Source: Lomentospora prolificans (taxonomy: Eukaryota > Ascomycota > Sordariomycetes > Microascales > Microascaceae). Taken from it: a DNA stretch of 64,000 nucleotides. The notes under the pieces are model-generated. The model ran no database searches and had not been told where the DNA came from. It was given only the letters and a program-made list of their open reading frames with translations. Below, piece after piece: positions 11,517 through 22,809 of this stretch (the stretch's first letter is position 1; each line of letters begins with the position of its first letter). Location of the stretch: assembly GCA_029532625.1 (NCBI GenBank), contig JARFXM010000006.1, positions 3,472,001 through 3,536,000 of the forward strand, read 5' to 3'. The translations under genes were made by a program, and so were the position numbers.

Positions 11517-12599
11517 ATGAAGCCATCCAAATTCCTAACACTCCTTGGCGGGGTGTGGACGGTGATGGTCTCTCCTGCGTCAACCGCCACACTTCCATCG
11601 CACGATCTTGGATTTGAATACACCCGAGAATACACCTTGATCGGGTCCAATATCTACTCCTACCTCTTGTCTAAACCGTCGCCAGATGCCACACCAAAAG
11701 GCACGGTCGTCCTCCTCCACGGCTTTCCGGATTTGTCTTTCGGATGGCGCTACCAGATCCCCCATCTGACCACTCTCGGCTACCAGGTCATCGCACCCGA
11801 CATGCTAGGCTACGGCCGATCCAGCGCCCCTCTAGACACTAGACGATTTTCGCTCAAGAACATGTCCGATGATCTGGCTAAGCTCATAAAGAAGGTGGTT
11901 GGCTGCGAAAAGGTTATCCTGGGCGGCCACGACTGGGGCGGCGCCATGGTTTATCGCGCCGCGCTCTGGCACCCTGAGCTGTTCAAGGGTATCTTCAGCG
12001 TGTGCACGCCGTACTTTCCCCCGGTGCCCAAATACGTAGATCTGAAGGACCAGATCGATGCCGGAATCACCCCTTCGTTCGGGTACCAATTACAGTTCCG
12101 CGATCCCGCCATCGACTGGAAGCTCCAGGGGCCATCCAAAATCCGTCAAGTGCTCCTGGCCCTATATGGAGCAACGACTCCGACCGGTGAGCCAGGGTTT
12201 GACGCTCGCACGGGCCTCATCTTGGACAGCCTCCCGCACCTTGGGCCGTCGCCCCTGGTCAGCAACGACAATATCAGCTATTACACGGTGGAGTACCTCA
12301 AAAACACCATGAGGGGCCCGCTAAGCTGGTACCGCACGGCAAGGGTCAATTTCCAGGACGAGCTGTCGCTGGTAGAATCCGGGGCCGTTAACTTTACTAT
12401 GCCCGGTTTGTACATTGGTGCTACGATGGACACGGCCTTACCCCCAGAAATGTCGGTTGGGATGGAGGCGTACTTCAATCAAGGTTTAACTAGGGGGGAG
12501 GTGGTTTCTTCACACTGGGCGTTGTGGCAGGCTGCCAAGGGTGTGAATAACATTCTTGGCGACTGGATCTCGGCGTTGGATTCGCCCTCCAAGCAGTGA
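11517..12599 (+). CDS. Secreted alpha/beta-hydrolase, epoxide hydrolase type
   Basis: Intronless, 360 residues. Residues 1-24 form a probable signal peptide (hydrophobic core FLTLLGGVWTVMV, then ASTA). The epoxide-hydrolase pattern is complete: oxyanion motif HGFPD (68-72), nucleophile Asp139 in GGHDWGG, cap tyrosines likely Y190 (SFGYQLQF) and Y272 (SWYR), acid Asp305 (GATMDTALPP) and His333 (SSHWALWQ). The His-Trp pair and Asp nucleophile separate it from lipase-type hydrolases; a haloalkane dehalogenase-like role is less likely because the cap tyrosines are present. It would hydrate epoxides to diols. A secreted form is notable next to a cutinase, since cutin contains epoxy fatty acids. 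A T22 tract about 50 bp upstream of the ATG probably lies in its promoter. Confidence 0.9.
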   Translation: MKPSKFLTLLGGVWTVMVSPASTATLPSHDLGFEYTREYTLIGSNIYSYLLSKPSPDATPKGTVVLLHGFPDLSFGWRYQIPHLTTLGYQVIAPDMLGYGRSSAPLDTRRFSLKNMSDDLAKLIKKVVGCEKVILGGHDWGGAMVYRAALWHPELFKGIFSVCTPYFPPVPKYVDLKDQIDAGITPSFGYQLQFRDPAIDWKLQGPSKIRQVLLALYGATTPTGEPGFDARTGLILDSLPHLGPSPLVSNDNISYYTVEYLKNTMRGPLSWYRTARVNFQDELSLVESGAVNFTMPGLYIGATMDTALPPEMSVGMEAYFNQGLTRGEVVSSHWALWQAAKGVNNILGDWISALDSPSKQ

Positions 12600-13658
12600 T
12601 TCATGCTGCCTGTCAGATACTACTCTTGAACTTGTATTACACCTGTCCCTACTTTAGAACTCGGCCGAATAATCATAATGCCTTGGTTCCCAAAACGTAC
12701 CATCTTCCCGTCCCCGTGCCTCCGTTACCCCGGCCATGTTATGCTTCTTTCCCACATCCCGGTGGGCTGACAGACGGGTGTGGGTGTTACGCTGTGAAAG
12801 GATCTCACATGCTACTCTGCGTTGCAAATTCCGTGTAATCTGACAGGGTCGCTGGCTTGCCACAACCGAGGATGAGATGATGGAATGGAAGGCTAGCAAA
12901 ATTTACTCTGCAGCCAGGGCCATTTTGCGCAGGGACTACGACCAACTGGGATGGTATGGTTTCTACGTTTGGACGAAAGCAGAAAAAGCTTGACAGAACT
13001 GCGGGGTTTGACAGGGGTTCGGTTCCGCTTGGAGAGCCAACTCACCGGTCTCTTTATGCGTACCTCGCGTGGTTTCTCTTGGCAATCCGACGCTCAACTT
13101 GCAAAAGTTTCGTTAGAAAGGTGGCAACTAGATTGTTCTCGCCGAAGTTGTCCGACCCTTTTGATCCTTTCCCGCTCCCTCTTTTCCTTTGCTTCCTAAT
13201 AGCCAGCATGCACCCTGATGACAGGAGTCGAGTGTGATCACGCAGTACTTCGTTGCGCCCTAAGCCAGCCACTAATTCCGACATCGTCCAGTCCCAGGTG
13301 CCTGGCAACGCCAGTGGCACCAGCCTCGGCTTACACTAAACTAGCCCAGAATTTCTAGTGCTAACTCCGGACGGGGTCTCGTGCTGTGTGCGGGGAGAGT
13401 GCCTGGATGTTCCAGTGGACGCTGCACTCACACGCCAGCGTACATACATACCATTGCTGGGGGTGAAATTCCGGGGCGCAGCGTCGCACACAGGTCACAT
13501 CACACGAGCCATTCATCTATAACCCACAGACTCCCGCTCGCAAAATCCCCGTACCGACCCAGCCCATTGCTCTTTGTGGTCTGACTGTCCTCTCAATTCA
13601 ACACAGAGCCATCGACCCATCTGGCCCAAGCTCCACGAACCCATGCCTTTATGTCGCC
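12600..13658. other. intergenic region
   Basis: It holds the epoxide hydrolase 3' end and the receptor promoter. CT-rich stretches near 13500..13560 resemble fungal core-promoter pyrimidine tracts. No coding pattern supported. Confidence 0.5.
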
Positions 13659-15038
13659 ATGGACTCCTTGAAAGACGTACCCGTTCATGGTAGCCTCGAC
13701 AGGAGCCATGAATTGGCATATGTACAAACAGTCTTCCTCATCGTGTCTGGAATATGCCTCCTCTTTCGTGGCTACGTCAAGTGCTTCATCGTCAAGCTCA
13801 ACCTGCTCGATGACTACCTCCTCTACGGCGCTATGGTTAGCTCCGGCCCTCTCTCTGAGGCGATTCGGACTTGTTTTGTGCTAACGTCTCTCGTCCATAG
13901 TTGGCATACATCGTTTACAGCGCAATAGTTATCGATGGATCCTTGAACGGCGGCACCGGAAAACATCCCAGCCTCAACATCACGGTAGAACAAGCAGCAA
14001 GATCGCTTCGAGCGTGGTATCTCTGCATGGTAATATATCCATGGATCACATTTACAATCCGCGCGTCCCTTTGTGTCTTGCTTCTCCGACTCAACTCAAA
14101 ACGAAGCCACACTTGGATCATCTGGATCAACGGCATAATCTCGGCCGTCATCACAGTCGCGTTCTTCTTTATCCTCATCTTCCAGTGCAGTCCGCCGCAA
14201 TACTTCTGGAAGCAGGTCTACGGCGACGAGGGATACTGCCACAACAAATTGATTGTTACATACTCGACGACTGTCTATAGCGTCCTTTCAGCCCTATCCG
14301 ATTGGTGCTTGGGCTTGTTACCCATTGCGATACTCTGGAGCGTGCAGATCAATTTGCGAACCAAGGTCGCGATTGCCGGACTCCTGAGCCTTGGCATGAT
14401 GTGAGTGCTCCTCGCTGGGCTATCAAGGTAATATTATCACCGGCTAATAAAGTCTGGTAGTGCCGGCGTCGTCCTCATCATACGCTCAACATACGTTACC
14501 CGCCTCGAGCCTGGATATCTCTTCTTGTACGAGTCGACGTAAGTTCAGCATTCACTCCCCTGCTTTCTTTTTCACCTACGCTAACACCTAATCCAGCGAC
14601 GTGGCAATTTGGTCTGTCATGGAACCGGCCTTGGGCATAATAGCTGCGTGCGTCGCGACCTTCCGTCCACTACTAAAGAGCTGGGGTTTCGGCTGGGGAT
14701 CGAGGCGGCGGGGACATTCAACCCACTACCAACTCCCGGAGCAGAGGAGGGATGGCTTTACTCCCGCCACGAGCCCTCGAGCGGGGGTGTTTACGCAGAC
14801 ATTTGACGCCCTGAGCGACAAAAGCGATGGCGAAGGCGGTTCAGAACAAGAACTGGCCATTCGAAAGACCGTGCAGATAAATGTTACAACGGCACCAGAG
14901 CCGGTGGCGTTAAGCCCGATACGGAGAAATTTCGAGCGGTATTCGCCCGATTTGCCGGGAAGGGCGATATCCTGTGATGAGGCTTACTTCGCTGATGCGA
15001 AAGAGAGGTCCGAGTATACAAATAGGGCAACAGTTTAG
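13659..15038 (+). CDS. PTH11-like integral membrane protein (fungal rhodopsin/SAT4 domain)
   Basis: Four exons (13659..13835, 13901..14400, 14461..14538, 14597..15038) with introns of 65, 60 and 58 bp give 398 residues. It has seven hydrophobic segments of the fungal SAT4/PTH11-type domain. Typical landmarks include LLDDYLLYGA after TM1-2, the extracellular CSPPQYFW ... GYCHN pair of cysteines between TM4 and TM5, and DVAIWSVMEPALGIIAACVA in TM7. The tail of about 120 residues is cytosolic, hydrophilic and Ser/Arg-rich. Members without the N-terminal CFEM domain, like this one, are common. They are candidate G-protein-coupled sensors; PTH11 itself senses host surface cues in Magnaporthe. ATG 13659 has a good context (GTCGCCATGG). 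Confidence 0.85.
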
Positions 15039-15206
15039 TAATTTGATATAATTCTAATGACCGGTTTTATGATTATTATACTACCAAGAGTAATAATATC
15101 CCGGCTAGTGAACGAAATCCAATGGATCATCAGGAGCCGCTACGCCGCATCCGTGATCTCGGTTCTCACTAGCAGTTGAATAAACTCGGGCCTATTGACC
15201 TCCACA

Positions 15207-17012
15207 TTATGACCTGGTTTTCGGGCATCCACTCATGAACCGGTCATTTGGTTCTAACGTGACTCTAGAGCTATTCCGGCCGCCAAGGCGAATAACGGTG
15301 GGTTCTAAAGGAGGCCCAGCTGTTAGCTCCGCCAAGAACATGTTCGTGCGTTAAAAGAAAATCTCAAAAGGTGCTAGTGTACGTACTAGAGTCGTCGTAA
15401 ACAGGCCATCCCAGTCCCCTTAGCCCCCAAGTCGGCCGCTTTGCAAACTCAGTCCAGGCCGTGCGCATCACGAAACTCAACTTCTTTTGCTCCGTCGTGC
15501 TTTGTCGGCGCGACATGAACTCGTTTGCGCCAAAGGTCATGGCGATCTCTCCTCCGTGCCAGGCACCCGGAAATCCAATGTCGGTGTTGGGGAACTCGCC
15601 CTCGTAGACGTATCGCCACGCGGGCACGCCCTTTGCTGTGCGGGATAAGGCCACCGGGCGGGGACCACAGCGGATAAGGTTTACCGAGTCTATCTCTGGA
15701 CCGCTGGAGTTGCGGCCGTTGGCGGTGGCGAGGAGCCTGTAGAATGCGGCTTCCTCGCCCGTGTTGCCGACTAATAGTGGCTGCGCATGGTAATATTAGC
15801 GGCGAGCGAAAATAATACTCTGGTGTGACGATGCAAAACTGACCTTTTGAATGAATTCTCCGTTTCGCCTCCGGTCCGTCACGTTGGCAAAGACCACTTT
15901 CTCATCCACCGTGGGGCCAAACCCTCCCTGGCCAAGGTTCGGTGTAACTCCTCGTTTTTCGAGGGCCTCCATGATGTCTTGCCACGGCTTCTCTCGCATG
16001 CAGTCCAAAGTAGCTTCTCCTGCCTCTGCGCCGCCACAGCCGAGCGCTTGGCTGGCAGCGTACCAACCGGCGGAGATGTTTTTGCTGGGCGTCTGGTCGG
16101 TAGCGAAGCCTGATTGAGCGATAAAGGCATGAACGATGGGGTCTTTGACCCAAGCAAGAGTGTAGTAGTCGACAGAAGCTCCACCGGCAGATTGGCCAAA
16201 GAGCGTAATACGGGACGGGTCGCCGCCAAAGCTCTCTATGCTGTTCGTCGGGTTAATTAGCCGCGGTAAAGGACCAATGGCACACACAATCCACAAGGGG
16301 CCCCGTACTTATCTCGCACCCATTCGACAGCTAAACGTTGGTCCAAGAGACCTAGATTCAAATCTGGGAGGAAGTCCGCCCTCGGGAATCCAAAGATGTT
16401 GGTTCGGTAGTTCATGCTCACGACAACGACATCATGCTCAGCCGCCAATCGGGCTCCGTTGTATCCCGCATTCGTGGAGCTACCGCTGTTGAAGCCGCCG
16501 CCGTATATCCATACCATGACGGCCTTCTTCGACTTCTTGTTACCGCGTTGTCCATCAAGTCCGATCTGGGGCGCCGTCCAAACATTCAACTTGAGACAAT
16601 CCTCGCTAAACGTGTCGTCTAATTGGGCGAGCCGGCCAAGCAGCGTTTCTGCAAAGCTGCGGTACGACACAGTGGCGTTCGGATCACTGTTGATGTTAAC
16701 CGGGCACGAGTTGCCATACTCTGACGCAACAAACGGTCCTGGCGAGGAACCATCAGGCTCGTATGGCTGAGGTGCGGCGAAGCGGAGAGGGCCGACGGGC
16801 GGCTGAGCGTATGGAAGTCCGAGGTACTCGCTAACCAGTGGCTGCCATGCCGAGGCGTGACCGAGGATAGGTCCGGAGGTTGTGTTGACGAGCTGGCCTG
16901 GAATCCATTCCGGAAGATCGCGGGCTCCCGCAACGGCCGAGCCCGACAAAAGGCAGACCGCGGCGTAGGCGAACAAGCGGGAACTGTTGAGGGCGCTACT
17001 TGACGAAACCAT
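15207..17012 (-). CDS. Secreted type-B carboxylesterase/lipase
   Basis: Four exons (16309..17012, 15844..16240, 15387..15780, 15207..15304) with introns 16241..16308, 15781..15843 and 15305..15386 give 530 residues, normal for the family. The last exon lacks its own start; it restores the expected C-terminal pattern (PTVIRLGGRNSSRVTL and a final Cys). Residues 1-28 are a signal peptide. Conserved features are YLGLPYAQPPVGPLRF, EDCLKLNVW, YGGGF (oxyanion hole), GQSAGG with Ser252, an acidic residue near 376-377 (GNTGEE) and His442 (GAWHGGE). Several N-glycosylation sites are present. The enzyme hydrolyses carboxylic esters outside the cell. It converges with the receptor gene. A TATATAT run lies near 17114..17120, about 105 bp upstream of the ATG. 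Confidence 0.92.
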
Positions 17013-18315
17013 TGTTTGCTAGACTGCGAAGAGTGAGTTTGACTTGGACGCGATCTCCACAAACATACGGGAAGGACCATTAAAATTTTTAACCATGCTA
17101 TGATTACTCTAGGCATATATACTTGAGCTCATATCGCCGATTCGCAAGGCTCTTCGCCCACGCCGTCTTCCTCCCTGCACCGATCCTTACTTTCTCTCTT
17201 CCAAGCCTGCAACATAGTCCGTTGAGAGCGTAATACCCCGAACCCCTCGTCTCGGTTTCGTCTGAGGGACCTATCAGCTTGTACGGCGTAGACAACGAGC
17301 CTCGGCTCCTCTGAGTATTCCGAGGCTTAGCACGACATCGCCAAGATTGAAGGATCGCGGAGGGAAGCACTTTCTACGCGAAACTGGACATCATGACGTC
17401 TTTATGCACCTCTCTGACTATTCTGGGATACCCGATGGGGCCGGAGAATCAAATAATTTGAAGAGAAAGCCCACGCACGGTGGCGAACTAGCAAGTAAGC
17501 GGTGCTCTAGTGCGTCGCTAATCACCGCCGGCACATCCAGCGCTCCGTGGCATGCGGGGAAGCTTACCTCTGTTCCCACCATCGGTTGCAAGGTAGGGCT
17601 GGAAACGATGCGACCCTGCACGTTCGCAAGCGGTTCCGTCTGGGGTTAGACACAGGCGAATGGACCAGGGAATGACTCGTCCGAAATGCCATTATAGGTT
17701 TGAAAGCTAAACAATGCCAATATTATTTCCGTTTCGCATCCTCTTCGACGAAGCATCACATCTATAACCTAAATTACTCGACACACGGTCATAACTCTAA
17801 TCTCGCGTAGGTTTGAAGAATATCGTAAAGCTTTTGTGCTGCGTATTATTAATGCCCAAGCAACCATCCGAAGGATTACCGCACCGCATAGGATCCCAAA
17901 GTTGCAATCGCCTAGAGGAACAGAAGAAGAGCAGCTCAGTGAAATTACGGCCTCCCAGAAAATCTTGTATGCTAATTCCTCGCTTCCTTGGCATTATTAG
18001 CGTGGGGGAATGGTTCTTCGGGTATAGGTTTCCCTAAAAGCTTTGCAAGACGGATCCAGCCTTCACTCAGCTCCATCATATGGAGCTGCGATGGGATGGC
18101 GGAGTAATGTCTTGGACATATTTGTTGTGCTCCCCAAGTCGTTCTGCCAAGTTGTTAATATTTATTAACAAAAAACATCACAGTTTAACAAGTCAAACTT
18201 ACTCTTTGTGATTGGCCCCTATTTCTCTTCCTCTCTGCATAAGAAAGAATGACCAACGTTAGCAATTCGGAAAAGGGTGGAAGAAAGAAAACGAGAAAAA
18301 TTCGCCTCGTGGCAC
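17013..18315. other. intergenic region without a supported gene
   Basis: Carboxylesterase promoter on the left; the rest shows only short open frames on both strands without family matches. AT-rich near 18150..18180. Confidence 0.45.
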
Positions 18316-18852
18316 TTATTGCTCAGAAAATTGGGTCACCAGCGTCGGGTCCCATTTCTTCCCAGGGACAGAAGCCAGCAACAAGCCCAAGTATCGCATG
18401 ATGCCCTGCTGCCCTACGAAACTCCAACTCTGCCACCACTGTTCGCGGTCACGCGTCACGCGGATGACCTCCGCATTTAAGTAAGTTTCCAAGAGCTCGG
18501 CCACGAAAGAGTTTCCGGGTGCGCTCGTGATAGCGACAAAACCTGCTGTAGCCTTGCGTAGGAGTTTGAGAAGGCGGTGTCTGTCGTCACGAGCGGCAAG
18601 AATATCTGACCAAAGCTTTACATAGTCTGCAATTCTTAGCGTTAGCCGGTCTTCGCGTTTAAACAAACAAAAAGCCTCCAGAATATCGCGGATGTTGAGT
18701 GATGTTATTGCTGGCGGGTCTTACCGTCCCTACAGCCCAGGAGATGCGACGCCGTGTAAGACCGGACCCTCTAGTCGCTTTGCGAGCGCGAGACCCATAG
18801 AAAGCGTCCCGGTTCGAGAGTAGCCGGCAGTAATCACCTTCAGATCCGGTTG
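18316..18852 (-). pseudogene. P-loop sulfotransferase-like protein, broken
   Basis: The minus strand from 18852 reads KVITAGYSRTGTLSMGLALA, a P-loop/5'-phosphosulfate-binding motif. After an intron (donor GTAAGA near 18721) it reads DYVKLWSDILAA, then TSAPGNSFVAELLETYLNAE and VTRDREQWWQSW. These match the fungal family annotated as sulfotransferase-like (Sulfotransfer_4). Two lesions are visible. An in-frame TAG sits a few codons before the intron, where the family normally has a codon ahead of Gly-Arg-Asp. The frame also stops at 18316, about 80-90 residues earlier than usual, with nothing recognisable beyond. A short 5' exon upstream of the acceptor at 18853 is unplaced. A different splice could skip the TAG, so 'broken' is likely, not certain. 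Confidence 0.65.
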
Positions 18853-19187
18853 CTGTCAGTTAGAGCCGAAGCTCTACTACGCATGATGAAAAGACCTTCG
18901 ACTAATATTGGACGTCTTTAAGCTGATATATACTTCGGACCGAGGCTGCCTGTGCCTCATAATGATCATCGATCGCACAAGAGAGCTTTCCTGCGGGTGA
19001 CCGAACACCAATCCAAGCCATTGCAGAACCAACGGTGGCTGGCTGCTGATGTCATCGGGCATCCTTCTATTAACACTTTGCTTAACCGTCGAAGATCTAG
19101 CTGCTATTACAGTATCACTTGTTGTGGTCACTCTATCCCGGCCCTGATCTACGCTCCCTTATACGCTCCCGACTTTGGACGACAGTG

Positions 19188-19268
19188 AAAAAATAAAAAT
19201 AAAAGAACTATAAAAGAATAAAAAAAATAAAAATAAAATAAAAATAAGAACAAAAATAAAAATAAAAT
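19188..19268. repeat. A-rich microsatellite (AAAAT-type)
   Basis: About 80 bases built almost only from A with single T interruptions, mostly as AAAAT/AAAAAT units. Confidence 0.9.
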
Positions 19269-20320
19269 GCGGCGACGCAGCCAATTTTATTTATTGCAGG
19301 TGGACAGAGACGTGAGGAGTAGTTCGGAAAGAGAATTGTGATTTGGCGGCTAATAGCCCTAGGTCCATCACGATGTATTAAATTATTAGGATACTGATAA
19401 CCTCAACTTCTAGCGACCAAAACAACTAATCAAGCCTCAGCAAATTATTAGCGCTTTTCGTACTCGTACGACTCGTAGCCACCTTCATCCCAATTCTAAG
19501 TTACCCCAGAAGCTTGCCAGCTAAGTAGAACACATTGTATTAGTCGGCATGAACCGCAGCGCTAACAAGCTCGATCTGACTTTGCTCCTCCATCCGTCTC
19601 TAAGGTCCTACTTTCACCGCAACATCGATCAATAACGGATTATATCAATAGGACCCATTTCCGTCGCGTACTTAAGCATATCTCGCCGTAGTGAAAACGA
19701 CCATCCCATATCTACATCGCGATCAATCCAAAACTTGGCCATGCCAATGAAACTAGATTTAAACGCCTATTGAATAGGGCAGTGGGAACAGAGAATCTCA
19801 TACCGCTCATTCATGGATCCATATTCTCGGAGAACTCATGAAAGAGGCCTACCTTAGTCCCTGGGGGCAGCTTTGTGCTCAGGGTCACACAGTTCGAGGC
19901 AGGATCATTAGGTTCAATCTCAGTCAGATAACTCGTCGTCCGCAGAAGGAAATGGAGAATAATGGACTAAAAACCGCTTGCTCCTGCAGCACTCACAAGA
20001 CTCTGATAGCCCTCTGAATCTAGCAGACTTGAAATTCTCACTGTGGCCGGGGACCCCTTGCGTAAGCATTCGTGAGAATTCCTTGTGCCTTGAAACGAAA
20101 CTTCAAGAATTTGGATGCAGTCCCAAACATGACAACAGCAGGCTAAAGCAAAGGAAAGAATCGTCAAAGCGGTTGTAGACATAGACGTCTAAGGATGCTT
20201 TCATAAAGTGTTGGTGGGTTCACGAGGCAGCTTAAGTCAACCCGAAGTCCCTCCATTGTGCGCATACTATTATCGAGCATCGCGCGGTGGTTTCCCTGAA
20301 TTACAGCCAAGGCTGTCATT

Positions 20321-20640
20321 TCAAAATACTGGGCTGGGCTTTTTGGTATTCTCAAAACTAACTGACTGGCAGAGAGCAGGCAATTCTGATCCCGTCAATT
20401 TCCAGAAGGGCAGACAAGGTAGCATTACGCATAACAGGATACAACGGACTAACATCCAAGTGAAGGGATAGACTGTCAATGAGCCGAGCATAGCCCAGTG
20501 GCTGTCGTCGCATCCGTAGAACCGAAATTCATCCACGCGGCGCAAAAGTTTGACTAGATCAAGGTAACCCGAGGCTACCGCGCAAGTTAGAGGTTCAAGG
20601 TTGGTGAAAATCGCCCAGTATGTGCCCTGTAGAGACCAAT
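20321..20640 (-). pseudogene. possible ankyrin-repeat relic
   Basis: The minus strand reads LEPLTCAVASGYLDLVKLLR at about 20540..20605, which has the shape of an ankyrin repeat (xxPLxxAxxxGxxxxVxxLL). It runs on as an open frame to 20321 with no further repeats. No start or flanking exons can be placed. It may be a relic of a larger ankyrin gene, like the intact one at 24.6 kb, or a chance match. Confidence 0.3.
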
Positions 20641-22419
20641 GTTCAAGAGTAACTTAGTTAATTGATTGCCACCTGATTATCAGGTATGGCGCAGGCGGTG
20701 CTGATGGGGTTGACTGGTTCCACTCATTTAGAGTCGCTCATGAAGCCAGAACCTTCCCCTATCACACCATACCTAGCTCCGTACCGTGGCAGAAATTCGA
20801 CCTTTGAAATTCTGAGACCGATGTACCGCCACTTGGAGTGTCCTCGGTCATGAAAGGGCCAGATCAACTAGGTATAGTAGCGGGGCAGCAATCCGAGTCC
20901 CGGAATTGTTCCATCCGATGCAATTTGGACGAGGACCTGATTACAGGAGCGCCTCCACGATATCGACTGCCCCTTATCTGACGGAATATACAAAAGCAGT
21001 TTATCTGATGGAGTTTGCAGTTGGGAATTCCGATTCCGCCAGTCTTCTGACCCATTGAGGCTCTTCGTGGAAATTTGGCTTGAAGAGACTGACAAGGCGG
21101 TGGCTGTCTCTGGGCTTCTCCGGTATCTTCTCCAAGGTTGTCGGAGGGCGTAAAGAGGAGAACCTTTAGAGATTCGACCTGGATGTCGGCAGAATAACCG
21201 TGGGGTATTGGGTACGCCATCGAAGTGTGTTTCCCTTCCCAGAGCTCAGGCGTCTCGAAATACTTGCAGCGATCTGGGTAATGTTTTGGCTGGGAATTAC
21301 CCGTGAAGTAGGTGGTAAACCAACAGCATATTGGCTTGACTCGTACTCGTACGAGACTATGCTTTGTGTTATACTACAAGGGATGGGCAATGCTTCTGAA
21401 TGGACTGTTAGGCATTGTGGAGCAAGGACAGGAGGGTATCAGCAATACCTTAAACTCGCACTAAAACTCACACTATAGGAGATCTGGGGACTATTGAAAC
21501 TCTAATTTGCTCAGAGAAGGTGTGTATATGTCGACAGGTACGTTATCCGCAAGCCGATTTTATACCTACGGGGCGAACGGTTGATATATGCCGCAAAGGG
21601 TTTTTGTCATCCGGAAACGTTACGGCGATTTACCTCGAGCAACTTCATCCGACCTCGAAGAATTTCTCGGATGCGGAGTTTGAGCCTTGATATTTTCTTA
21701 TGGACAAGGATCTCCGGAAATCAACGCTTCGGTTTCTTTCCCCACAGCTTGTCTCTCCCCGGTGGCGTAGCCAGTGGCTTTCCAGGCGCGACGAGGAATG
21801 TTTTGATTAGACTTCCATCGCGCCAGCTGTTTGGCTAATTGAGGTTTGCTACTTGGCAGTCAACATTGTTTGATTTCTAGAAAGTAAGAAAGAAGAACGT
21901 ACTCGACTTGATGGCCCTGCTCGGACAGCAGTTGGACAACGGTATTACCTCTGTCTACACTGTCATTGAGATATAAATGTCGAATGATTGGGTTGACTTC
22001 AACGTGAAAAATGGTTTGTTCGATTTCGAGTAGGCTCCAACGACTCTGGGGTCTTGCTGAGCTTGCACGAGTGAGCCGTCGCTGTCGGCCTCCGATCAGT
22101 CTGTTGCAAAAGTTCCACCACCATCAAGGTTAAAAGCCTGGGAGAATGCATTGCATAAAGCCACAGCCACCAGTGTCCAGGAGAGGTGTCTGTCTTAACA
22201 AGATTATCCAGCCCCAAAAAGCCCTTCTAAGAAGCAGTTAGCGGGGTGCCATTTTCTCGATCGCATTCTTTACCGTCCTTCTCGCATCCATGAGCTCGTG
22301 TCGCCTCTTATGAGCAATGCCTTCCTTAAGTTAGGCTCATATTCTCGCAAGAGCAGGCCTACATAAATCTCTTTCCAAGATATGATCAACCATCCTTAAA
22401 CAATACGACCTGGCCTAAA

Positions 22420-22809
22420 ATGACTTCAGTAGAAGTGCTTGCAGCTATCATCGGCGCAGCGCTCGCCATCCCTCCAGTCGTCGTAATTTTTTGGAAGCTT
22501 ATTATAACCCGAAACCGGTTCAGTAGGAAGCGCCGAGGTAGGTGTAGTCCAGCATGCACCACATTGGGACGGCTAACAACTAATCACGACGGTAAAATTT
22601 CGTTGGGCGACGTCGAGGATGTTCACGCAGTAGAGCTTGAGCACCGAGGTTTACGACTTCGAATTAGTGTTTCCGCTGGTCGTGGCGAAAGGGTGGGCGT
22701 GCGCATCTACCTCGATCCGGAGCAGGCAAAGCTTTATGGGGAGCCTGTTCACAGGGCAGCTATGGTCTGTAACCCCGAGTGTCGCGGTATAGGGCTTTTC
22801 TGTCTGTAG
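22420..22809 (+). CDS. hypothetical small membrane protein
   Basis: 129 codons, unrecognised. Residues 6-30 (VLAAIIGAALAIPPVVVIFW) form one clear transmembrane or signal-anchor segment, followed by a basic stretch (RNRFSRKRRGR) consistent with a cytosolic stop-transfer side. The rest is a hydrophilic domain with the segment VHAVELEHRGLRLRISVSAG. Composition looks coding, but there is no family assignment, and a spliced continuation toward 22.9-23.3 kb cannot be excluded. Confidence 0.4.
   Translation: MTSVEVLAAIIGAALAIPPVVVIFWKLIITRNRFSRKRRGRCSPACTTLGRLTTNHDGKISLGDVEDVHAVELEHRGLRLRISVSAGRGERVGVRIYLDPEQAKLYGEPVHRAAMVCNPECRGIGLFCL

Larger units (their letters stand above)
18853..22419. other. 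gene-poor stretch with relics
   Basis: About 3.5 kb without a supported intact gene. It holds an A-rich microsatellite at 19188..19268 and a possible ankyrin relic near 20321..20640. Other open frames are short, in conflicting phases and unrecognised. Confidence 0.45.

Noticed and set aside
15364..15386. Carboxylesterase ending at 15364 without a fourth exon
   Set aside because: A GTACGT donor and CTTTAG acceptor lead to a last exon that restores the expected C-terminal pattern and normal length.
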